From the NCBI GenBank assembly GCA_002633005.1, contig NMRA01000374.1:373955-437954 (forward strand): DNA of 64,000 nt, read 5' to 3'. The first letter of the stretch is position 1. Every line of letters begins with the position of its first letter. Below are positions 22,424-33,345 of the stretch, piece by piece. Below the pieces are notes generated by a model, which was not told the DNA's origin, ran no database searches, and saw only the letters and a program-made list of their open reading frames with translations. A program made the translations under genes and the position numbers. Source of the stretch: Phoronis australis (Eukaryota > Phoronida > Phoronidae).

Positions 22424-23468
22424 ATGGCTACAACCCGAGCTCCAAAACAGTGGCCGCTCACTAAAAATGAGACCATTACTTCATTTGATTGTTGGAGGCA
22501 GAATTTATTATTCATCCTTTCATTGGACCCTCACTTTGCGCCATTTCTTGTCGACGGCGTTAGTTGGCTAAAAAAGACAGCCGCTGCTCCACTGCGTGGT
22601 CTGACCGACGACCCCGATGACACCCCAGAACCGTAGCGTGCTCACATGAAACTGGCTCATTTAGAGCTCATGCTAGGACAAATTGCCAATTTTTGTCCAG
22701 TCATATCCCGTAATTCTATCGTGAAGTCATCCACCTCTGTCCAGGACATTTGGCAGAAAATCCGCCAAAATTTCGGATTCGCTTCCACAGGAGCACATTT
22801 CTTAGACCTGAGACTCATATCAGTAGATCCAAATGAACGTCCCGAAGATCTATTCCAGCGCCGCACTGCTTTTTTGAGGATAACTTACTCACCGTTGTGG
22901 TGTGGAATATCGCATCATGCCGAGGCTGTGGACATCGACGAAGACATGACTCCCTCCCTCGAAAATACTATTGTGTTCTTATGGTTACAGATGGTCAACG
23001 CAGGTTTACCCCAACTTGTTAAGCAACGATATGGCGCGGAGTTGCGCAACAAGTCCCTTGCCTCCATCAAGACTGAAATTTCTCAAGCTATGAACTCGCT
23101 ACTTGATCAGCTTACGTGCATCGAGGACTCTCACTCCATGCGCATAACCAGCTCGAAGACAAACCCCCGTAGAACCCCGTCGTGCGTCTTATGCACCACC
23201 GCCCGCCGCACTCCCCCAGACCACTTCTTGTCTCGGTGCCCGTTCCTCCCACCTGACGACAAGCATGTCTTTCTCAAGGCCTGGTCCACCGACGTTGACG
23301 AGGCCACCGAGGAGGACTTCGCTCAAGACACAATATCTTGCGAGCAGTTCTGCCCTGACTCCGCTGCCGCGCTTCGCGTCCACATAGTCCAGTCTCCTTA
23401 CCTCGACACATTTGTTGGTCAAACCCTCGTGCGTGTGACATTTGATTGTCATAACGCTAAACCCTCGT
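22424..23468 (+). pseudogene. gag region of element A2
   Basis: The start codon at 22424 opens [16 protein letters not shown] and continues 70 codons to a TAG (22634-22636); the frame then resumes at 22646 for 274 codons. The second part has ANFCPVIS, STGAHFLDL, ENTIVFLWLQM and SQAMNSLLDQL, and a zinc-knuckle-like C-x2-C-x9-H-x4-C cluster (CVLC ... HFLSRC) near residue 185 of the second part. A1 gag has the same blocks. The single in-frame stop separates an otherwise continuous gag. The last about 70 codons run past the finger into the region before the protease. Confidence 0.8.
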
Positions 23469-23679
23469 GAGAGACCGCCCCGAGTTGGCTGCTGGAGCAA
23501 CTCGGGGCGGTCTGGGATCAAGCGGAAAAACCACAGGGTAGATCTGTGGTCGACGAATCTATTCGGTCGATTACATTTTATTGCCCGTGAAGCCGCTAAG
23601 GGCTGCCTGAAGAAATATGACTCGCGCGTTTGTATTTTCGCCGTGATTGGACAAAGCCTTTTCAAATTAGCCGGTGGAG

Positions 23680-24226
23680 CGTGAGACCCCTGAGGTCCCA
23701 ATCGAGTCCTCACGACAACTCCGCGTTATGGTGGTGCCACAGGAAACATGATTAGTGCATCGTGTGCACGTTCGTTGGGCGCGAAAAATCGTAAAAATTC
23801 CCAAACCGCCTTCCAGGCCGATGGTACATCTACTCTACAGGTTGTGGGGAAACTCGACTTGTCTTCACACGTGACAAGCATTCCTTCGTTTTTCACGGTC
23901 TTGTTATCGAGTCTCTTGACGTAGACGTCTTGGCAGCAGCCCCATTTATGACTTATAACGACATTTCAGTACGACCTGCTCGTAAGGTTATCACATTGGT
24001 CGACGGATCTACATACACTTATGGCCAACCCGTAAACCAATACCCACAACCCACAGCACGACTGTGCCACGTATTACGTGCTCCACCTCACTCGACAGCC
24101 ATCTGGCCTGGTGATTGTCTTGAGTTGGAGGCCCCGTCCGATTTCACCGATCCTGAAGAACATCTTGCAATCGAACCTCGCTGCGACAGCATTAGCCTCC
24201 GCTCCACGGGTGTTTCCCAGCTATAG
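23680..24226 (+). pseudogene. Retropepsin-like protease region of element A2
   Basis: Blocks in shifted frames include GGATGNMISASCARSLGA, then QTAFQADGTSTLQVVG, and, after a frameshift, ESLDVDVLAAAPFM and NDISVRP. The catalytic triad normally reads Asp-Ser/Thr-Gly; here the codons before ATGNMI read Tyr-Gly-Gly, so the catalytic Asp is lost. The open frame 23930-24226 begins inside the protease. Confidence 0.6.
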
Positions 24227-24298
24227 CCACAACCCACCATTCTTGCTCCGACTAATGGCAAAATTCGCCTGTTCAACAAAACCGATGAACCGCGATTT

Positions 24299-24979
24299 TT
24301 GCGACGAGATGAGCAGTTTTGCCAGGTACACGCCGTGTTCACTAATTCAGAGGTTCCATCTGGATCCCCGTCAGCCGCCCAATGTATCTCATCCCCCAAA
24401 ACTACCTTGGATCATAATCGCTTTGTTGTCGTTGATCCCGACAATATTCTGCAAGCTGCAGATCGGGACAGGTTCCACGCCCTACATCAAGAATTTGCTC
24501 ATGTATTTGATCCGCAATACCTCGTTTCTAGTCAAGAAGCCCCACGAGGTTTTCGTTTAGTTACAGAATTTTCAGACGTCGGCCGGTACGCCAAGCCCCA
24601 ACCATCTCACATGCCTGACGTAGATTACGTGCTTCGGAAGATTGCTCAATGGAAGTTCATCATCAAGACTGATCTTACGAGTGCCTTCTATCAAATTCCT
24701 TTGTCCCGAAAGTCCATGAAATATTGTGAAGTATTCACACCTTTCCGAGTTATCCGTGTCTACGCACGTTGCGCCATGGGTATGCCCGGTTCGGAAACCG
24801 CTTTAAAAGAGTTGACATGTCGTGTATTGGGAGAGCTTTTGGAAGAAGGAGCCGTGACCAAGCTCGCTGACGACCTATACTGTGGTGGTCAGACTATCAC
24901 AGAGTTGATTACCAACTGGAAAAGGGTGCTATATACATTGTCTACGGCGGATCTCCGTCTACTACAAAGACAGTCATAG
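24299..24979 (+). pseudogene. Reverse transcriptase of element A2
   Basis: The frame of 226 codons carries LHQEFAHVFDP (pre-RT), FSDVGRYAKPQPSHMPDVD, IIKTDLTSAFYQIPLSRKS with the first catalytic Asp, ARCAMGMPGSETALKEL, and KLADDLYCGG with the Asp-Asp pair. It stops at TAG 24977. RT residues are intact within this frame, but a segment of the fingers (the PNGG block seen in A1) is shifted in another frame near 24540. The following RNase H is in a different frame. Confidence 0.8.
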
Positions 24980-25017
24980 CCCCACGACGCACAGAAGTCC
25001 TCGGCTGGATTTGGGAG

Positions 25018-25825
25018 ATGGGTACTTTACAAGCTATCTCACATCGGATAGCTGCTCTCTCGTCTTGTCCCAAACCTGGTACTGTTCGGCAAAAGAGATC
25101 CTTCATCGGAGCCGTGAAAGCTATGTCGAGAGTCCTGCCTTACTGTGCTTCTTTCATCGCCCCACTGGACTCTGCTATATCGGGATGCGATTCCAAAGGC
25201 CGCATTACCTGGACCGATGAGTTACATGTTGCCTTCACATCAGCCCAAAAGGCATTGTCCACGTATAAAACTATCACTATACCCAGACCGGACGATCAGC
25301 TGTGGATAGTCACGGATGCCTCCGCCAAACACCCGGGCATCGCTGGTACACTGTATCTCTCTCGTGAGGACACGCCACGTGTTTGCGGCTTCTTCAGTGC
25401 GAAACTGAAATCACGTCAAGTTACTTGGATCCTATGCGAAATTGAAGCTCTCGCCATTGCTGCTTCCGTGAAACATTTTAGCCCTTATCTTATTCAGTCA
25501 GCGCATCCTGCTATCATACTTACTGACAGCAAGCCTTGTGTACAAGCTTTCGAGAAACTCTGCAGGGGCGAATTCTCAGTCAGTCCTCGCGTGTTGACGT
25601 TTCTCTCCACCGTTTCTCGCTATCAGGCTATCGTTCGTCACGTATTTGGTGCCACTAACATCGTCTCCGACTTTGCGAGTTGCCACAGCCCGGAGTGCAC
25701 CGACGCTTCTTGCCAAGTGTGCCTTTTCGTGAACACTCTGGAAGATTGTGTGGTGCTCCATGCGACTGCTGCCGAGGTCCTTCAGGGAGAACACAAGCTT
25801 CCGTTCACCACCAGTGTGGTGTATG
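25018..25825 (+). pseudogene. RT thumb and RNase H of element A2
   Basis: The 280-codon frame has WTDELHVAFTSAQKAL (thumb/connection), then IVTDASAKHPGIAGTLYL with the first RNase H Asp, EIEALAIAASVKHF with the Glu, and ILTDSKPCVQAF with the next Asp. The tail SPECTDASCQVC matches the A1 family tail. The frame leaves the element at about LPFTTS (25816), where the nested insertion begins; the final codons belong to the nested LTR. Confidence 0.8.
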
Positions 25826-26210
25826 TGGTAATACCAGCTACCAACATATATGATCAATAAATGAAGAAAACCGAGCCAATGTCAAATACCAAAAAACAAC
25901 TTTATCAGCCATCAACTTCAACATGCCATCTAGGCGACTACCGTAACAATTACACAAAACTCTGATCTGAAGATATCGAGTCCGACTCTTAAGGAGTTGT
26001 TGATCGAGTTATACTAAAGAGTCCAAATGTCTCATTTCCTCCCTTTTTAAGTTTGAGAGTAATGTCAGTAAAAATTCAATAAAACTTTAACACATGTTTA
26101 ACTAACAAACAAATCATTCAGAACGCATTGATAACAAAGGGTAGACTACCTTTGTTATTTCCTAATAAAGGTATCTGGAGATTATTCTGCCCCACACAAA
26201 CACTTAATCA
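25826..26210 (-). repeat. Probable 3' LTR of nested Mag-like element
   Basis: The segment lies between the break in A2 RNase H and the purine-rich tract (about 26222-26232 on the plus strand as a T/C and G run). It begins TGTGGTAATACC on the plus strand. The partner LTR is not in the assembly, so exact ends are inferred. Confidence 0.5.
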
Positions 26211-26546
26211 CAGATCCAACTTCTGAGGGGGTTTCACTACACGGGAGGATCTTCGCAGTGCTTTTTCACTTGGTGGCAGCTGCGGTGAGCGTGGCGGTTC
26301 GGTTAATTGCTAACCAACTTCGGGTTTCGAAGACGAAGATTCCACACCAGGACTGGTGTCAATAGTGGATACATGTAGCTCTGTAGTTGAGCCAATAGTA
26401 TCTACAGTAGGACTAGGATGGGTGTCCTGAATCTCATCATCCATACCAGGATTGGCACGGAGACGGATGTGATCCATGTGACGATGAACCACACGATTGT
26501 CCAACAACTGGATCTTATAAGACAGAGGACCAGTCTGCGATGATTT

Positions 26547-27586
26547 CTACGGATAACCAGACTGCACCACGACCGAAGTTACGAACACTAACAGTGTCTC
26601 CAACCTCCACGGATCTGCTTCTGACATGGTTGTCATGGGAACTCTCGACTGTTCCCGCAGTACTTTTGACGAAGTTTCTGGTCGCATGAGATCCAACGTA
26701 GAGCGTATCCTACGTTTAAACATCATCAGATCTGCTGGGGTACTCCCTGTTGTACTCTGCGGAGTAGTCCTGTATCGAGCCAGAAAACGATACATCTTGT
26801 TTTCGAGACTACCACCATCCATTTTTTTGATACCATTCTTCAGAGTCTGGACAGCTCTTTCTGCGAGTCCATTCGAAGAGGGGTGGTAGGGGCTTGAGAA
26901 GATGTGATGAATACCATTGGTGTTGGTAAATTCTCGGAATTCCGCACTAGCAAAACAACTTCCGTTGTCGGTAACAATTGATCTTGGCAGTCCATGGGTA
27001 GCGAACAATTGTAGCAATCTGTCAATTGTCGCACCAGATGTGGTTGTCGTCATAACGGCACCATCTATCCACTTGGAGTGGGCGTCAATAACAATCAGAA
27101 TCCACTTTCCATTCAGTGGTCCTGCGTAGTCGATATGTAACCGATCCCATGGATTGGGAGGCCACTCCCACGGATGTAGAGGAGACTTTGGTGGTGGTTT
27201 GGCTGCGGCCTGACAGGTAGAGCACTCCTTCACCTGTGCTTCAATGTCATCATCTAGATGTGGCCACCACACAAAACTTCTTGCGAGAGCTTTCATCTTG
27301 ACAATGTGTAGCACGAAGCTCTGCCCCATGACACACACCCAGCTTCGGTGCTCAGCTCATCTCTTCTGCTGTAAAATGGCATGATTTCTGGACCAATATC
27401 AGCACCATTGATCCAGCCAGACTGTGTCATGGTATAGACTTTCGAGATAACAGGGTCGCGCTGAGTCCATAACTTCACCTGAGCGGCAGAAACAGATGTC
27501 TTAGAAAACATGTGGTCCATCAACAGTACAACATCACCAGGAGTAGGGACAGCGATGTCAGGAGATTTTAGAGGTAGACGGCTCAT
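26547..27586 (-). pseudogene. Integrase of nested Mag-like element
   Basis: Two frames overlap at 27293-27338, marking a frameshift in the N-terminal zinc domain (the His pair is disturbed; ECSTCQ gives the Cys pair). The catalytic core is intact in the second frame: HIDYAGPL, IVTDNGSCF and NGLAERAVQTLKNG give Asp, Asp and Glu. A GPLSYKI block (about 26515) lies past another break and corresponds to the GPY/F module. The tail extends to about 26310. Confidence 0.85.
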
Positions 27587-27616
27587 GGCGTCTGCATTAC
27601 CATTGTCTTTGGCGGC

Positions 27617-28324
27617 TCAGTAACGGATGGCATAGTCGTAAGCTGCGAGTGTGAGCGACCTGTGCTGGACTCTAGGCGATGCCATTTGTGGAACAGTTCT
27701 GTTTTCACAGAACAGGCCCAGCAGTGGTTTGTGATCGGTCAGAATTTTGAATTTTCTGCCATAGAGGTACTGGTGAAAATGCTCGACTCCAAAGATAACT
27801 CCCAGACCTTCTTTGTCCAACTGTGAATACTTCACTTCTGCTGGTGCCAGAGTGCGTGATGCAAAACCAACTGGATGTTCTTTACCATCATCCATTATCT
27901 GCGACAGTACTGTCCCAACGCCATATGGGGACGCATCACACGCTAGGGTAAGTTCTCTGGCAGGGTCAAAATGCACTAACACTGGTGATGACTTGAGGAG
28001 TTCCTTGGACTTACGAAAAGCCTCGTCCTGAGCATGGCCCCAACGGAAATGTACGTCTTTCCTTGTCAGGTAATGTAATGGAACCAGCAGTGATGACAAA
28101 TTTGGTAAGAATTTGCCATAGTATTTCAGAAGACCTAGGTATGATCTTAGTTCTTGCAGACAGGTAGGTGCAGGTGTCTCCACAATGGCTTTGACCTTGT
28201 CTTCTACCGGATGAAGTCCAGTTGAGTCGATTTTGTGTCCCAGGTAAGACACCGATGGTACCAGGAAAGTACACTTTTCCTTCCTAAGTTTGACTCCAGC
28301 CTTCTCCAGACGTTGGAGAACCAA
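27617..28324 (-). pseudogene. RT thumb and RNase H of nested Mag-like element
   Basis: The frame continues RT from VLQRLEKAGVKLRKEKC and SYLGHKIDSTGLHP, then RNase H: TLACDASPYGVGTVLSQ (Asp), YSQLDKEGLGVIFGVEHFHQ (Glu) and FKILTDHKPLLGLF (Asp). It stops at TGA 27617; the downstream NADAMSRLP block, which should follow at once, lies in the next open stretch. So one nonsense codon separates RNase H from integrase. Confidence 0.88.
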
Positions 28325-28345
28325 ATCTAAGGCTGTCAGATGTTC

Positions 28346-29338
28346 CTACTCAGATGATCCTGTCACTAGAATGTCATCCAGATTACAACAGACACCTGGA
28401 ATGTCTGACAATAAATTGTCAACAATCCTCTGAAAAATCCCAGGGGCTGATGAAATTCCAAACGGCAGTCTTGTGTATTGGTATAAGCCTCGTTGTGTAT
28501 TGATGGTTGTGTATTTGCGTAAGGACTCATCCAGTACAACTTGCAGGTACGCGTTGCTCTGATCTATTTTTGTGAACGCTTTCCCTCCTGCTAAACGAGA
28601 GTACAGATCCTCCACCTTGGGGATTGGATAAGTGTCGGTATGCGTGATTGCATTTACCGTGCTCCTAAAATCTCCACAAATTCTGACTTGCTTTCCATCA
28701 TGTTTGACCACAGGCACGATTGGTGTTGCCCATTCTGAATGTTGTACGCGTTCAATAATACGTTCTCTCTCGAGCCGATCCAGCTCTTTTGCTACTTTAT
28801 CTCGAACTGCGTACGGTACTGGTCTGGCTTTCAGAAAACGTGGTACAACGTCCGGTTTGACATGCAGATTCGCTTTGACGTTCTTGATACAACCAAGTTC
28901 ATTGGCGAACAAAGCGCTGTGTTTCTGAAGTAAATCTTTCACACCAGGAGTTTTCGCCACATGAACATCATGAATCTTTCGCCAGTTCAGTTTGATTTTG
29001 TTCATCCAATTTCGGCCAAACAAACTTGGGCCGTCGCCTGTAGCAACGAGATGCGGGAGGGTATAACGGTTACCACCATATGCGACTGTTATCTCACCCT
29101 GACCTTTCACAGGTACAATTTCACCTGTGTAGGTTGACAAAGAGTCACTGACCGGAACTTGTTTTGGTTTTAGTTCATCATAGTTCGGCCATAAAGTTTT
29201 GAATGTGTTCTCACTGATCACAGTCGACGCTGCGCCGGTATCAATTTCCATTGTAACTTTCTGACCATTTAGACTGACGTCCACTGTGAATGGCGGAGTG
29301 TGTGATGTACCGTCGCTGACCTTGTACAACGTGTGCAC
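28346..29338 (-). pseudogene. Protease and RT (first part) of nested Mag-like element
   Basis: The 330-codon frame holds MEIDTGAASTVIS, the retropepsin DTGA, and LFGRNW at the end of the protease (about residue 110). RT follows: VPRFLKARPVPYA, HSEWATPIVPVVK, RICGDFR, FTKIDQSNAYLQV with the catalytic Asp, LPFGISSAPGIFQ and NLDDILV with the Asp-Asp pair. The frame ends at a TAG (28346-28348) immediately after the DDILV block; the next codons on the other side continue RT, so this is one nonsense mutation in an otherwise good frame. Confidence 0.88.
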
Positions 29339-29551
29339 CGAAGCACTGTCGTCACATGTACCACCAGTAGCTTGTGCCTCTTCTTCGTGCAGATGGTAAG
29401 TTTTGTGATCACTTTTCTGTGGCTGACCGCGAGCTTGTTTATTTCCTTTGGTCCGGCATGTACGAATGATGTGGCCCCTTTTCTTGTAGTAATGACAAGT
29501 GGCATTGCGAAACGGACAGTCCTGCTGACTGTGGTTACCGTGGCAACGATA

Positions 29552-30157
29552 TCAGTTACCCTTGTCAGGAGGATTCTTACTCTGACTGGAATTGAATGGC
29601 GGTTGGTTGTGAGTTTTCTTGGTCTTGTCCATCTTGTAGTGATGTTTAACGTGATGCACGGCTGCTTTAGTATCACCACCACATTCTTGAATGTTCTTGG
29701 TCGCGGCTTCCAGTGATTGTGCTGTTTTAAGTGCTGTGGCGTACGAAAAGTCATTTTTTTGACTGAGTTCCATCAAACGTTTCTTGACATGTGCATCTCG
29801 CACGCCAACCGCGATACGATCACGGAGCATGTTCTCCAGCTGATTTCCAAAATCACAGTCTTTTGCAATCGATTTAAGTTCAGCAACATAGTCTGATATG
29901 CTCTGGTTAGCAGATTGCGAGCACGAGTTGAACGCAAAACGTTGTGAGCATGATGACGGCTTCGGGTGGTAATGATCTTTCAATACTTTGGTCAGTGCAT
30001 CAAATGTTTTGTCTGTGAGGGCATCAGGTGACACTAAATTTGTCAAAATTTTAAATGTGTCTGTACCACAGGAACTCAGGAGAATGGCCCTATTCTTGGC
30101 ATCATCTGTGACGTCATTCGCGATGAAATAAAATTTCAACCGCTCAATATAAGCTGT
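29552..30157 (-). pseudogene. gag of nested Mag-like element
   Basis: The readable part carries RLKFYFIANDVTDDAKNR, then SQRFAFNSCSQSANQSIS and LENMLRDRIAVGVRDAHVKK, typical of Mag-type gag. A zinc-knuckle region follows in other frames at about 29450-29550 with Cys and His codons. The apparent ATG start at 30382 is false: it lies beyond the 169-N gap and its codons are the antisense of A2 integrase. The real N terminus is missing in the gap. Gag would form the particle. Confidence 0.8.
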
Positions 30158-30326
30158 NNNNNNNNNNNNNNNNNNNNNNNNNNNNNNNNNNNNNNNNNNN
30201 NNNNNNNNNNNNNNNNNNNNNNNNNNNNNNNNNNNNNNNNNNNNNNNNNNNNNNNNNNNNNNNNNNNNNNNNNNNNNNNNNNNNNNNNNNNNNNNNNNNN
30301 NNNNNNNNNNNNNNNNNNNNNNNNNN
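30158..30326. other. Assembly gap (169 N)
   Basis: The gap joins the minus-strand gag of the nested element to the plus-strand integrase of A2. Sequence that must belong here (a 5' LTR, a gag start, and about 510 bp of A2 integrase) is longer than 169 bp. Confidence 0.95.
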
Positions 30327-31463
30327 CAGAGTACCTCTGATACACCTGCGACCGTTGGGACGTCGTTTGCAGCTGACGTCATGAAGCGCGAGCGACAGCT
30401 GATTTTGGTACTCCGAGAGTGCGTCTCGTCTTACACAGCTGCTTGTATCATTGCTTCTGAACGCCACGAGGACCTTCGAAATGGTCTTCTCCAAATGTGT
30501 CTCGAACTGCACTCGTTAGACGGCCCTCGTGCAGTTATCCGTACAGATCCGGCTTCAGGTTTCCAGGCTCTTCAAAAGGACAAACTCCTAGAACATCATT
30601 GCATTTCAATTGAGATCGGACGCATCAAGAATCTCAACCATAATCCTGTCGCAGAGAAGGCCATACAGGAGTTGTCACACGAGTTACTGCGTGATTAGCA
30701 TGGAGCCGGCAATGTCAGATCCTTACAGCTGGTCGTAGCTGTTGCTCGATTGAACAGCCGCCTCTCCACCGGATTGTCTGCCAGAGAGATGTGGTTTCAG
30801 CGCGACCAGTTCACCAATTGCCAAATACCAGTTCATGACAACTTGTTGATCTCTTCCCAACGACAACGGCGCTCTATCAACCATGGACCCAGTGCACGAT
30901 CCAAGGCTCCTTTGGCCAACCAGGAAGTAGAATGCGACGCATCCATCGGCGATATCGTTTACCTCTACTCTGATAGGGAAAAGACCAGAGCCCGTCCACG
31001 ACACCTCGTGGTTGCCTCCGATGGCGTGTGGTTGAGTGTTCGTAAATTTTTTGGAGATCAGTTACGTAATGCTTCTTACCGTGTCAAACCCAGCGAGTGT
31101 TACCGTGTTCCGTCAGAGATTACTGACATTCCAGCTGCATCACCTGACACTGCCCCTTGTGGCCACGATGACGACGACGAGTTCCCACCGTCTTCCGCAG
31201 TTCCAGTATCCGTTTCATCACTGCCCTCGTCCTGCAATCCACCTTCATGGTGCAACAACGGTGTACTACTTTCACGTGGCCCACGTGCCGCCCCAGCTGT
31301 GCCATCCACCATCATTCCTCCCCCTGATGTATCCTGCCAGCTTGGTTCTACGACAACGCCTGCTGTTGTATCCCCCGTCTTCCCTGCTCATCGAGAGGCC
31401 CAGCGAAGTTCGCAACGGCTGCGCCACAAACCTCATTGGAAAACGGACGATTGGCTTTATGAC
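30327..31463 (+). pseudogene. Integrase core and tail of element A2
   Basis: The reading frame is open from the gap edge: [18 protein letters not shown] supplies the first catalytic Asp, [11 protein letters not shown] the second, and [17 protein letters not shown] the Glu. A TAG at 30696-30698 ends this frame. After it, another frame (30750-31466) carries WFQRDQFTNCQIPVHDN, IGDIVYLYSDREKTRAR (small beta-barrel type tail domain) and VRKFFGDQLRNASYRVKPSE, with a Pro/Ser-rich end. The same parts occur in A1. Confidence 0.8.
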
Positions 31464-31469
31464 TGATTT

Positions 31470-33200
31470 TGGCTACTTTGTTAACGCCATAGTAACTTAT
31501 TAGCACTGCGTTTACTATTTTTGTTTTCTACTACCCGTTCTTAGTGTAAGTTTACCTCATTTTCTGTGACAGAAGAGGCAACGACAGCTGACTTACTAAG
31601 GTGCGTTGCCGTAAGCCGCGACGAAGGATAATATGTCATATTTTATCACATCTGGCGGTTGCCGAGCATCATAGCAACGACCGGCCTGGTGAATCTTCGG
31701 CCAGCCAGGCTGTGTTTTTATGACTACGGGTTGATCGAAACAGATGCATTTTTCTTGCCAAAAGGACAGGGCCGGCCTCAGTACCTAGATTTTGGGGCCG
31801 AATGTCGGCCGTATTCCCCTCTCAAAAATATTGACAAATCACGCGAAATTTCCCCCACGAGGCCCAATTAAAATTCCCCGGCTAGTGATCGAAAATTTCT
31901 CTCCAAAGTTCAAATCAACCGGTTGTAAACACACAGGTGACAATTTGAAAAAGCACAAATATCTAACAAATGTTCAGTAATTTTAGCTCAGTAAAGTATA
32001 TATTTTCTGAAAGCAGAAAACCAGTTATTAAATTTACGAGTTTTACCCAATCTTCTCAGTATTAATTGATTGGGTCATGTGATTTAGTATTAAAAAGGAA
32101 TGGTTTATTCATTACCAAACGGGTTCGGTTAAACATAAACGTTCAACATAAAATCCGGCCCCCAAACAACGGTACAGTCTTCTGGATGATTATTTCATTT
32201 TAATTTTACGCAACTTTTATTTTTTCAGTGATAAAATGAAAAAGTGAAAGGAACCTGTTGATGTGCTAGCAGTGAAAGGCATTCTGTTCGGTAAGGAACG
32301 TTGAATGCGCGACGCAGTGCAAGAAGGCGGTCCAAGGATAATGCTATTCTGATGGAGGATAATATAGTTTTATTACATACTCTTCTACTGATACTACTGA
32401 GTCTGTTACAATCCATGTGATCATAAACTTATATAGTGACTTACATGAATCATAACAGGATATATACTGAACAAACATGTTTACTACAATTCCTCAAGTT
32501 GGGGGTGTATTACATAATATTCAATTCTCTGAACTATTCCTACACATGCACTCATCCTAAATCACCCCGATATGAGATCATACTCTAACAGAACCAACTA
32601 AAGTAATTCAATATTTTGAACAGGTGGAGCTCATAGCGGACCCCAAAAGAAGGACTGGTGGAGTACTCAAAGCTTGAAACCACTGCCGGCGAAGTGCAAA
32701 GTATGCGAAAAATGAACTAAAAGCGACGTGTCCTGTACGTTTCCCACAAAATATTTCACTAAGTGGATAGTTGCAGCGTAAGAACTACCACTGACGGGCA
32801 CTGGCGTCACTGATAAAGGCGTATCAAGCCACTGAGAAATCGACGCACTTCACCGTGGTAGATTAACTTGAAAACTGAGCAAATCTATATGCCCCCAAGC
32901 AACCTATATTATATGCCCCCCGGAGCAATCCCATAGCTTATCTTGCCGTCTCCGCGCCAGGACGGAGCGACCGGGTAAATCGACACTGACGGTCACTCAG
33001 GCACTGACACAGCTAGTCAGTCACGCACTGCCCGCCAACTGAATCGCACATATGGGGGGCGCGAAACCCGCAAGTCCGCGCCGGTGATCGGCGTCTTTCT
33101 ACTTGGTTTCTACAACGGGGGCAACGTTCGGGATGTCATCAAGGGCTTTAACTGCGTGGGATCAATTTAGCCGTTCTCATGCTTCTTATAGACCTAGTGA
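31470..33200. other. No gene recognised
   Basis: The first about 150 bp may be the 3' untranslated end or LTR start of element A2 (a purine stretch AGAAGAGG at about 31572). The rest is AT-rich, without convincing exons. Confidence 0.45.
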
Positions 33201-33204
33201 TGTC

Positions 33205-33345
33205 AAAAAAGATGTATACTAGAGCCTAGTATAATCTAAAAGATCGAAATAAGCGCCGTTGCCCGCGCGACTGTGTCGCAATCCGACAGTTTCCATCCTT
33301 TCCATTACCACCTGCTCAATGCAATGCTCCACCAGTCAGCTTCGC
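33205..33345 (+). repeat. Dispersed repeat R4, copy 1
   Basis: It matches 35925-36070: tagagcctagtataatctaa, then aagatcgaaataagcgc, tgtgtcgcaatcc and gctccaccag. The two copies are direct and 2.7 kb apart. A long-terminal-repeat pair is possible but I see no coding sequence between. Confidence 0.7.

Larger units (their letters stand above)
25826..30157 (-). mobile_element. Mag-like Ty3 retrotransposon nested in A2
   Basis: On the minus strand the order is gag, protease, RT, RNase H, integrase. The left end is the 3' side: an A/T-rich segment of about 380 bp (25826-26210) should be its LTR, beginning TGTGGTAATACCAGC on the plus strand. The matching 5' LTR and the gag start fall in the assembly gap at 30158. 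Two nonsense codons and at least two frameshifts break the polyprotein, but divergence is modest, so this is younger than A2. The gag and RT resemble the Mag lineage common in invertebrates. Confidence 0.85.
22424..31463 (+). mobile_element. LTR-type retroelement A2, split by a nested insertion
   Basis: The plus-strand element runs from gag (22424) through protease, RT and RNase H to about 25825, and resumes after the gap at 30327 with the integrase core and tail, ending near 31463. The interval is filled by a minus-strand Mag-like Ty3 element and an assembly gap. Family membership with A1 is clear from matching blocks in every domain. I could not delimit LTRs with confidence. Frameshifts and stops occur in all domains, so the element is inactive. 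About 170 codons of integrase (its zinc domain) are missing between the two halves and must be deleted or hidden in the gap. Confidence 0.8.

Noticed and set aside
23189-23713. 174-codon minus-strand frame
   Set aside because: Antisense shadow of gag and protease of element A2; no independent motif.
29552-30382. 276-codon gag protein with its own start at 30382
   Set aside because: It crosses an N gap and its first codons are antisense to another element's integrase.
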